From the NCBI GenBank assembly GCA_033557685.1, contig JAWQRN010000606.1, forward strand, positions 1 to 27,904: a DNA stretch of 27,904 nucleotides, written 5' to 3'. The notes under the pieces are model-generated. The model was not told where the DNA came from, made no database searches, and saw nothing but the letters and a program-made list of their open reading frames with translations. The DNA is from Sperchopsis tessellata (taxonomy: Eukaryota > Arthropoda > Insecta > Coleoptera > Hydrophilidae). Position numbers and translations under genes: made by a program. Every line of letters starts with the position of its first letter. The first letter of the stretch is position 1. Positions 20,561-27,904 of this stretch are shown here, piece after piece.

Positions 20561-22392
20561 ATTTTGTTATATCATCTTTCTTTTTTCCTTCTTTCATTTT
20601 AGCTGGGTCATATAACGGAAGTCTGGTCCTGCTAAAAAACCCAATAGATTTTAATTTGTTGTTCTCATAGATTACTTAGAGTCTATCGTAGAGATATTTA
20701 TTATAAATATGTAAAACATTGTATGCCAAACATTATAAGATAGGTAAAATTTCATGGTGAAATAGATTATTTGGTTCAATGTACATAACCCTCATGTTTG
20801 CAGCAATTTTCACATTAAACTGTCGCTTTAATTTATACGGTAATTCATTGTATATACTTGATCTAAATACATAATGTAAAACATATTAGACAATACCACT
20901 AATTTTTATGCAGTTTCTTAACAAGATCGTGCAGGTCTCGAAATAAAATAGTAACGAAAACCTTTCTTGTGGGTTCACATCTGCTTTATAAATCACTGTA
21001 CACAACGAAATGTCTCTCGCTTGGTTTACAAATACCACTAATCCACGGTCTGTGGATCAACCTTTCTATGATATTTCAAAACAATGCCAATAAAGCACAA
21101 TTATATATAATGAGAATTGTGCAGAGCACATAATAATAAACGTTATAATATAATTAATTTGCTGCAAGTGATTAACATTGACAACAGATAGAGCCCGACA
21201 TCTTTGGTTTTTAGACCGTAACGGTTTGTAATCCGCCGTATATTACGGCATCGACAAGTAATGAAATTTAACAGCAATTTACTGGGTGTTCGTCTGCATT
21301 ATTTTTTTAATTAACTTAATTTTAAATAGTTTTGCAACAATCACTAATTATAAGCACGCTTTTAAGTTTTTAATTGGTGATATATTAATTACTACATAAG
21401 TACTTATTTATTATTGTCTATCCAATCATCTGTGTTAATTATAAGAAATAAAATTCTTAAAAATTGGGTATTTAACAGCTGAGATGCATAATATGCAAGA
21501 ATATCTTTTAGTGGTCGAAGTGTTGATTGAGATGCCCCTGCATTCACGAGCCCTCTCTCTACCCGCTACAAGAGAACGCCTTGTTCTTCGCCATTACTTT
21601 CCGGTGTAACGAAGGAGAACGAGCACTTCTGGCGTGCAATGGACTTCCATAATATCAGAGATTCTTTAATAATATACATGCTGCATTGTGTGTAGTGTGT
21701 TTACTATAAATGATAACAACTTTTGACATTATTGGCGAAATACTGTGGATGATATTTGTTATTTTGAACTTCAATTCCATCAAAGTATTCGACTGGTCTT
21801 GAAAAAATAAATTTTTAATATATTTTCACTTGAAGTAATTCATTGGATTTAAATCAGTTGACCTGGGAGGCCATATGTAAGGAGACTCTGAGTACTGAAT
21901 TCTGCTATAGACTCAACAACGTAAATTTCTTATCTCTCCAAGAAGGCAATGAATTGTCCGAATTTATTCATTGGTGCTTCATTATAGGTGCAAATGAGTT
22001 CTTGAGGAGGTCTCGTGAGTTTAATAAAAATAAATTAGAAATAATGACATTCAAAATAAAAAATGTAGCTGAATAATTATAGAAATATTTGCTACAAATT
22101 TAATTAATGTTACGACTTCTCATAGTAAAAAACAATAGGAATCTAAAAGTTTCAGTTTTCTAAAAATTGATTCAAAAACAACAATGCAACTGACATTTGA
22201 AAATTGGCTAAATAAACTCGAAATAAATAAATACGATTTGTCTGGTCGACTGGAATACAATTGTTTTTTCTTTTTTGGAATCACTTAAAATGGGCTTTAG
22301 TATATCTGTGTTCTTCGTGATTACATCTATTTAATTATTTTTCATTATTCCCTGCACAAATTTTAAAATTCCAAACAGACCGAATCAAAGTA
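20561..22392. other. Long AT-rich spacer with one GC-richer patch
   Basis: No gene supported. The patch 21530-21650 (GCCCCTGCATTCACGAGCCC and what follows) has higher GC, and contains GTTCTTCG and CGAAGGAGAAC, which can pair with a bulge. Its nature is unknown. The frame at 21843-22076 (77 codons, reading WEAICKETLSTEFCYRLNN) shows no motif that I recognise; it might be a chance frame. 22080-22390 is presumably the 5' part of the Tigger transposon, but a terminal repeat was not found. Confidence 0.35.
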
Positions 22393-23811
22393 ATGATGTC
22401 TACATTCAAAAAAAGAAAGCACGTAAAGTAATGTAAAGTTATTGAAAAAATTGTAGGAGGTGTTAGTTTTGCATCTGTTGGCAGATGTTATCATTTGGCA
22501 GAATTGACTGTGCGAATAATTTTCAAAAACAAATGCAACTATAAAAAAGTTAATTAAAGTTTCGTAATTAAGGAAATGGAAACATTATTAAGTAATTGGA
22601 TACACCATTAAAACCAGCGATCTATTTCCATCAGATCTCAAATCACCATCAACAAAGCATTAAGTATTTTTGATCACTTTAAAGCACATGACGGCGAATA
22701 AATCGTTAAGGGAAGCTAAGGTTGGTTTGATCGCTTTTGAAAACGTCCAACTTACACAATTTAAAATTTATTGGCGAATTAGCTGGTGCCGATTTAGAGG
22801 CGGCCGGAAATTATCCTAAGGAGTTTTGTGATGTTATAGAAATAAATGTATATGTTATATCCTGCAAATTTGGTGTTTAACGTGGACTAAACAGTTTTAT
22901 TCTGGAAGAAGATATCAACATATACTTTTATGTCAATGGAGAAGAAAAGTGCATCAGGATTTAAAGCTGCAAAGGATATATTAACGCTTCTCTTGGGTGG
23001 AAATGCATCAGGTGACTTTAAGTTAAAGCCACTTCTAGTTTACCATTCTGAAAAACCAAGAGCTATGCATGGATACTAGAAAGGTAATCTACCTGTTATT
23101 TAGTGGAGCAACCGTAGAGCAGAGTAGTTCTACAAATTTTGCCCAGCTGTAAGAAAATATTGTCAGGACATCGGTGAAGATCCTCGTACACTATTAGTTT
23201 TGGATAATGCTCCTGGTTTTTCTACTTACCTCAATTCATTATCTACAGAATTTCCTGTTGAAGTAGTATTTTTTATACCAAATACTATTTCCATCCTTCA
23301 GCCCATGGATCAAGGAGTAATTGTGACTTTTAAAGTGTATTACACTAGAAGAACTTTCAGTCAGCTCATGGAAGAAACCGATGGAGGAGCAGACAAAATA
23401 TAAAAGAGCGGTGGAAAAATGTTCACATAATGAAGGCCATACGGAACATTCGGGAATTTTCGAATGAAGTTACGCAGCCCTGTTAGGGTATTTGGAAAAA
23501 AACTTTACAGTGAAGTTATTCCTGATATATCTACACCTGTTAACGATATTACCGGTATTATTAAGGAGATTAGCGATATTACCAGAATTGCAGGAATCGA
23601 ACCTGTTTGACAGTGAAAGTTCTTGAAGAGGCAGTTTTGTATTACAATCAATCAATAGAAATATTAGAGGCAAATGATCCTGATTTTGTGTGAACGAGTG
23701 CCGTGAAACGAGGATGTGACGCACGGTTTCAATCATATAGACAAATGCTGCAAAATAAGTGCAAAAAAAACAAAACTCGCAACATTAGACACTTTTTTAA
23801 AACTAAAATAA
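22393..23811 (+). pseudogene. Tigger/pogo-type transposase (Tc1/mariner superfamily), decayed
   Basis: Cut-and-paste transposase of the pogo/Tigger group with an N-terminal CENP-B-like HTH region and a DDD catalytic domain. The ATG near 22393-22398 starts STFKKRKHVK, then KVIEKIVGGVSFASVGR (the HTH). The catalytic core shows FNVD.TVLFWKK (first Asp, followed by a stop where E is usual; about 22875-22910), EKKSASGFKAAKDILTLLL, GDFKLKPLLVYHSEKPRA, LLVLDNAPGFSTYLNS (second Asp, about 23203) and SILQPMDQGVIVTFKVYY (third Asp, about 23311). C-terminal pieces are VTQP.GIWKKLYSEVI-like, VLYYNQSIEIL and TLDTFLKLK with TAA at 23809. The best open piece is 23200-23403. Stops and shifts elsewhere, and the segment between 22550 and 22850 is badly eroded. 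Confidence 0.9.
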
Positions 23812-23989
23812 TAAACTGCATATGACATGACATATAAAATGTTTGTTTATTGCGTATATGTAAGACTAAATATAGGGTTAAATGTTGAGTTGAATTTAAA
23901 TTCTATTAGTTTATATATAAATATATTTTTAAAATCTACTTTAGTGCCTATTTTTCTTAAAGTACTGTTAAAATTGCATCGAAACATAT

Positions 23990-24090
23990 TTTATCCATTT
24001 AATAGTTTAAAAATTCGACATCCCTGGTTTAACACGGATTTTAGCTTAACGCGTAACAGCTAGGAACGCATCCCCCAGTATTAATTTCCT
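23990..24090 (+). repeat. Subterminal 3' region of the Tigger transposon
   Basis: TTAACACGGATTTTAGCTTA followed by ACGCG, AGGAACGCATCCCCC (about 24029-24078) resembles the noncoding tail of Tigger elements, which have repeated phrases of the type ACACGGATTT, TTAACGCG and AGGAACG..CCCCC just inside the terminal inverted repeat. The TIR itself is not clear; the match comes from memory of the family layout. Confidence 0.5.
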
Positions 24091-24789
24091 GTAGTTTACA
24101 GTATATTACGTTCGGCTTAGAACGTATGTTGAAGTGTTGTTTGTGAATTTAGAGAACAGTTGTTGAAATTTATAATTATGTACTGATAAATGTGTTATTT
24201 ACAGTTAATTCAAAATTGAAAGTTTAATTCAGTACGATATGCTTTTTTAACTTGAATTTCAAATACCCAATGATTGACATACTTATGCTTTTGCATCGGG
24301 TTGAATGAGACACAGCTATTAGTTTATATACAAGATGTTTTGATGGTAATGTATAGTTTTGTATTATACTTAAAAGGTAAGAAAATTGTTTATTTCAAAG
24401 ATTTAGTCTTCTTTATCTGGTATGTTCTATGTTTATGAATGAGATAAAGTTATGATTATTGATTTGTGATGTAGTTTTATTTTTGTTTGTTTGTATGGAG
24501 GTAATTTATGTTATGGTTATTGTGTTGATATATTTATATTTAATTTATATGTGTTAATTTTAAGATATTGATACTTAATTTTATGTATTATGTTATTTAT
24601 CTAAAGTTGGAATTGGAGACTTTAATTTTGTGAATAGGGATCCGAAGTTATTTTTATTGTAATTTGATATTTTTATATTATATGGTTTAAATATGTTTTG
24701 TAATTGTCAGATTATCTATGTTTGTATTTGTTACTTTTCTGTTTCGTTTTTTTTTGTAAAATGTTCTTTCTTTTATGATTTTGTTGAAA
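24091..24789 (+). other. T- and G-rich strand-biased tract upstream of PLE 3
   Basis: On the + strand T far exceeds A and G exceeds C through roughly 24290-24780, with phrases such as TTTTTGTTTGTTTGTATGG. No gene. It directly precedes the PLE 3 reverse transcriptase and could be its untranslated leader or pLTR. 24091-24290 is ordinary AT-rich spacer. Confidence 0.4.
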
Positions 24790-26225
24790 TATAACCTTTT
24801 GAAAAGATTAAAGGATTAAAACGGCATTGATCCCCAAACCTGCAGATTGCTCACTACCTACGTGTCAGTTTTGCCAAAGTTATATTGTTTACCAAAAGTT
24901 CATAAGGAGGGCCAACCCCTTAGGCCGACAGTTTCTTCTCGCCATTATTCGAACCAGAGACTTTTCATTTTGATGTCGAAAATTCTTTCAGGATTACAAT
25001 TATTTTCGCATAAAAGATCCCTTTGTCTTTGCAGAAAGGATGAACAATTTTAGAATTCCTGACAAGTTTATTGTTCTCTTGATGTTGTTTCCTTGTTCAC
25101 GAATATTCCTCTTGAGCTGATTAAGACTATTATTTCAGACAAGTGGGAACTGATTTCTCCCAATTGTTTCTTTACTAGGTCCTTGTTTCTGCAAAGCATT
25201 GAATTTGTTTTTGGTAGTTCGTATTTTTCTTTTCAAGATTGTTTTCATACATAAATGTTTGATACCCCTATGGGAAGTAGTTGGAGTCCTATACTGGCTG
25301 AAATTGTGATGAATAACATTCTTCATCAGGTTACTTAAACGTTGCCTTTTAAGTTTTGTTCAATTCCTGTTGATAGCGGTGATCTTGTTATTTAGGCTTT
25401 TAATTATTTTGATCCACATTTGTAGTTCACTATTGAGAGTAAGTTTAACGGTTTTGTTCCCTTCCTTGATACTAATGTTTGTAGGGATGGTGCCACCATT
25501 AAGTTGGTTTGGTACACGAAAGTTTGTAGTTCGGGACGTTATTTACATTTTGACTCATACCATCCCTTGAGACAGAAATTAAATATGGTTATATGTATGA
25601 AGAACCAAGTCGAGAAGATCTGCCACCCTTCCTTCCTTCAGAAAAACTTGAAGCTTCTGTTTGATATTTTTAAAACTAATTCTTAATCTTGCCTCGTCCT
25701 CTTAGTGCTCACTATGGTCCAGAATTGAATGGATTAATTAATCTTGAACCATCTATCGTTACTGAAATTAAATACTTATATTGATGAATTGTCCCCGAAA
25801 GTTGTGGGATATAATGAAAAGGTTTGATGTCATTCCTGACAAGAATTATTTTCTGATAGATATTTTTAGAAATTGAAGGACAGGGATCCCTTACATAACA
25901 TGAGTGGTGTAATTTACAGGATTCAATGTCATGATTGTGAATTGTCCTATGTTGGTCAAACTGGGCAGAAACTGAAATCAAGGGTTACCTTACATTTATC
26001 TGACATGCGCTTGCACCCTGAAAGATGCGCATGGGTAGTCGTTGTAGGACGACTGACCATAGTGTGAATTTAAGTGAAATTTCGGCCTTGGACGTAGAAA
26101 GTTCCACACAGAAAAGGACCTGCTTTGAAATGAGCCACATTCTTGGCAATCCCCGTTCTATGAATTTCAGGGAGGACACTGATTCCCTTAATGTTGTTTA
26201 TTGTAACCTTTTGAATATGGCTTTT
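24790..26225 (+). pseudogene. Penelope-like element 3: RT and GIY-YIG endonuclease, decayed
   Basis: Order: ALIPKPADC (24824-24850), LPKLYCLPKVHKEGQPLRP (24871-24927, the LYGLPKIHK block), SLDVVSLFTNIPLELIK (about 25080-25130, the DV.SLFTNIP motif), SIEFVFGSSYFSFQD, MFDTPMGSSWSPILAEIVMN (about 25255-25315; GTPMGSP.SP.LA type). The catalytic YVDD is spoiled, reading PVDSGDLV (about 25366-25389). Then NGFVPFLDTNVCRDGATIKL, RYLHFDSYHPLRQK, and the GIY-YIG domain: GVIYRIQCHDCELSYVGQTG (25908-25967), KLKSRV, a frameshift, TDHSVNLSEI, CFEMSHILGNPRSMNF and SLNVVYCNLLNM (26218). GIY and YVG strands are complete; the RT is dead. The 3' end is cut by the RTE fragment that follows. Confidence 0.92.
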
Positions 26226-26682
26226 GGCAATGTTCAAATCAATATACGTGCCAATACTGACATATGGAAGTGAGACATGGGTGATGAACACAAGACTAAA
26301 ATCGAGGGTACAGACGGCAGAAATGAAGTACCTAAGGAGAGTGGAAGGAGTTACAAAGAGAGATATAATCCGAAACACAGACATAAGAGAGAGGCTCGGA
26401 ATTTCATCCGCACAGAAGAAAATAGAAGAGGGATAGATGAGATGGTTCAGACATGTAAATATAATGGGAAACGACAGGCAATTGAAACAAGTGTGGGAGG
26501 CGAGAGCTTGGGGAAGGAAATCAAGAGGAAGACCTCGGAAAACCAAGACGTTAAAAGACAAAGGAAAGAGCTGGAAGTGTACATCTAGTAGGAAGGAGTG
26601 GATTGAGTTCTATTAGAAGGAAAATGGGAAGAAACCTCGACATCCATCAAGGGTATATGAGGAAAAATATTAATAAAGAAAG
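26226..26682 (+). pseudogene. RTE-type retrotransposon, 3' fragment
   Basis: Starts within the post-RT region as FKSIYVPILTYGSETWVMN, then AEMKYLRRVEGVTKRD, NTDIRERLGISS, MRWFRHVNIMGNDR and RGRPRKTK, in two frames (26224-26436, then a shift), and KEWIEFY near 26600. It is the C-terminus of an RTE-type protein, distinct in sequence from the copies at 7092, 11098, 18149 and 18890. It begins within about 10 bases of the last recognisable codon of PLE 3, so it is a strongly 5'-truncated insertion into or next to that element. 26612-26682 is probably its 3' untranslated tail. Confidence 0.85.
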
Positions 26683-26921
26683 AATTCCAATATCAAGCAA
26701 ACCGGCTAAGTCGATATATTAAATACAGAAATGAACTAAGCATCGCAAAATGATGGAAAACCAACAGAATTGCAGTGGACACGTGTTTCTGTCATTAAGA
26801 CGTCATCAGCACTGCTCTTGATATTAATTAGCTGTTTTCCATGTACGAATACATATTTCATTCCTTGTATATATGCTGTAATTAATATATCGACTTAGCC
26901 GGTTTGCTTGATATTTGAATT
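26683..26921. mobile_element. Short inverted-repeat element carrying a hammerhead ribozyme
   Basis: 26689-26722 (34 bases, AATATCAAGCAAACCGGCTA and on) is a perfect reverse complement of 26882-26915; allowing one mismatch the arms extend to 40 bases, 26683-26722 and 26882-26921. A second, inner inverted repeat of nine bases (ATGGAAAAC 26753-26761, GTTTTCCAT 26834-26842) is nearly concentric. The core contains the hammerhead at 26772-26815. No coding capacity. A target duplication was not identified. It could be a MITE-like or foldback element, or inverted terminal sequence of a Penelope-like element or retrozyme. Confidence 0.75.
26772..26815 (-). ncRNA. Hammerhead ribozyme (type I), apparently complete
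   Basis: Read on the minus strand: GCAGTG (26815-26810), CTGATGA (26809-26803), a 13-base stem-loop CGTCTTAATGACA (26802-26790), GAAA (26789-26786), CACGTGTC (26785-26778), CACTGC (26777-26772). GCAGTG and CACTGC pair fully (stem I, 6 bp). CTGATGA and GAAA are the invariant core. Stem II has three pairs (GUC/GAC) beyond a C.A mismatch at the first position, and stem III is the very short ACAC/GUGU with GUC at the cleavage site, so the cut is predicted after the base at 26778. Beyond stem I, AGA/UCU and CA/UG may pair across bulges, as natural hammerheads do for loop contacts. A minimal stem III is the form known from PLE pLTRs and retrozymes. Activity is not proven; the C.A mismatch may weaken it. 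Confidence 0.82.
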
Positions 26922-26939
26922 TATCAAATAGCAACAAAT

Positions 26940-26998
26940 TCTTAAAGAAGAAAGAAGAAATAAGAAATAAGAAATAAGAAAGAAGAAATAAGAAAATT
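26940..26998 (+). repeat. Purine-rich microsatellite (AAGAAATAAG)n
   Basis: Repeats of AAGAAATAAGAAATAAG and AAGAAAGAAG between about 26943 and 26996, an imperfect simple repeat just outside the inverted-repeat element. Confidence 0.85.
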
Positions 26999-27718
26999 AT
27001 AATACTTTTACCTTGTAAACATTTTAGTTTTTAACTTGTTTGTGTCACTTCAATATGTAAACATGGCCCTTGGTATTGAATTCGTTTTGTGGTTGTTGTC
27101 GTGGGTTGGATTGGCTGACGTATTATTTTTGGTATACATTTTATTTTCTTCATTTTCGGGCCTGAAGGTTTTTTACTGTACATATTTTTGTGTTTATTGA
27201 TGGTGTGTGTGTAAACATTGCTCTTTACTCGTCTGTTTTACCGCTTCATCGCGTGTTATTATATAGTAATTTTGTGATGTTGATAAAAGTTTTATCTATT
27301 TTTCTCCCTTGTCAATGTTATGAAGATGCATTTATTTTTGAGGTGTTTTGATGTTTATATTATGATATATTTCTGGCAAATACCTAATTTGAATAATTCA
27401 GTCATTGTCGAATTGAATTTTTCATATAGTTCCCATATTACGTACGAGGTGGAGTTGTTGCCGTATTTTGTTTTATGTTTGGTTTTTTTGCATGGTATAA
27501 AGCATGTCTGCATGTGCAGGTTGTGTGGTTTTTAAGAAAGATGTAGTCTGCGTCAACTTTTTTGCTGTTTTTAATTGTACAGTTTTGTATGATTTTTAAT
27601 GCGGAGTGTTTTGTGTATTTATGTTTATCGAGGTGAATTGTTCAGCTTATTGGTATGCGGTTTTTCATTTTATAAACCTTTTTGTGTCCTGATTTTCCCG
27701 TTGGTTCTTGCTTTTCAG
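26999..27718 (+). other. T/G-rich strand-biased tract before a hammerhead-like motif
   Basis: As at 24290-24780, the + strand is strongly T-rich and G exceeds C (for example GGTTGTTGTCGTGGGTTGGA at 27090). Open frames at 27320-27535 and 27599-27781 are hydrophobic by base composition and show no family motif. The tract ends at the hammerhead-like motif, so it may be the pLTR or leader of another Penelope-like element that continues past the window. Confidence 0.4.
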
Positions 27719-27757
27719 ACCCTAGATGAAGAACTGAACATAGTTCGAAACGTTGGT
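27719..27757 (+). ncRNA. Hammerhead-like motif, degenerate
   Basis: ACC (27719-27721), CTAGATGA (27722-27729; CTGATGA with one inserted A), a perfect 5 bp helix GAACT/AGTTC (27731-27735 with 27742-27746) closing a six-base loop, GAAA (27747-27750), CGTT, then GGT (27755-27757) pairing with ACC. This is the type I hammerhead layout with minimal stem III. The inserted A in the core makes activity unlikely. The phrase GATGAAG...CGAAACGTTGG is common at the ends of Penelope-like elements. Confidence 0.55.
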
Positions 27758-27861
27758 TATTGTTTAAAAGAACATAAATAGAAATATGTATATCTGATTT
27801 CTGCCTTTTGTAGACTGTGTTACCCCGATATTACAGAGATAAATTTACATATTTTCTCTTA

Positions 27862-27863
<2 letters not shown>

Positions 27864-27894
<31 letters not shown>
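27864..27894. repeat. (TA)n microsatellite
   Basis: Uninterrupted alternating AT/TA, about 30 bases, close to the right window edge. 27758-27863 before it shows nothing recognisable. Confidence 0.9.
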
Positions 27895-27898
<4 letters not shown>

Positions 27899-27904
27899 TC
27901 TTAT

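Noticed and set aside
26070..26561. 163-codon minus-strand open frame, the longest of that strand in the right third
   Set aside because: It lies antisense to the PLE 3 GIY-YIG end and the RTE C-terminus, both recognised on the plus strand.
1..27904. CRISPR array, bacterial operon, tRNA or rRNA genes
   Set aside because: No regular spaced repeats, no ribosomal or tRNA signatures, and all coding remnants are eukaryotic transposable elements.

Overview
This 28 kb window is AT-rich eukaryotic nuclear DNA that consists almost entirely of decayed transposable elements. No host gene, tRNA or rRNA could be recognised. The mix of families (Penelope-like elements with GIY-YIG domains, RTE-type and Jockey-type non-LTR retrotransposons, piggyBac, a Tigger/pogo transposon and a Helitron) points to an arthropod, most likely an insect with a large repeat-rich genome. 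The species cannot be told from the sequence. Nearly every coding remnant carries stops and frameshifts, so these are fossils, and the gene calls below are mostly pseudogenes.

Left third (1-9190). A Penelope-like element (PLE 1, + strand) lies between two similar terminal motifs at 1-60 and 2160-2240. A short RTE 5' fragment sits at about 3250-3540. The clearest structure is a three-level nest. A minus-strand PLE (PLE 2) occupies 3745-5308 and resumes at 8062. It is split by a Helitron at 5309-8061 with precise TC...CTAG ends, and that Helitron is itself split by a 5'-truncated RTE element at about 6091-7155. Removing exactly 5309-8061 rejoins the PLE reading frame at the insertion point.

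Middle (9190-18200). An RTE-type element (about 9200-11130), a Jockey-type fragment (11815-12360), a decayed piggyBac (13281-14714) with a near-perfect hairpin inside it, and a long RTE copy (about 16450-18188) whose 5' part matches the fragment at 3250. AT-rich spacers separate them.

Right third (18200-27904). A PLE C-terminal scrap (18438-18749), a minus-strand internally deleted RTE element (about 18868-20505) lying between two (TA)n arrays, a Tigger/pogo transposon (22393-23811), a PLE with RT and GIY-YIG remnants (PLE 3, about 24790-26225), and an RTE 3' fragment abutting it. Next comes a roughly 235 bp inverted-repeat element (26683-26921) that encloses what reads as a complete hammerhead ribozyme on the minus strand (26772-26815). 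The window ends with a T/G-rich tract, a second hammerhead-like motif at 27719-27757 and a (TA)n array.

The most unusual signal is the hammerhead inside a symmetrical inverted-repeat element. Hammerheads are known from PLE terminal repeats and retrozymes, but I do not know of them in a foldback or MITE-like setting. All identifications are by eye from translations and motifs.
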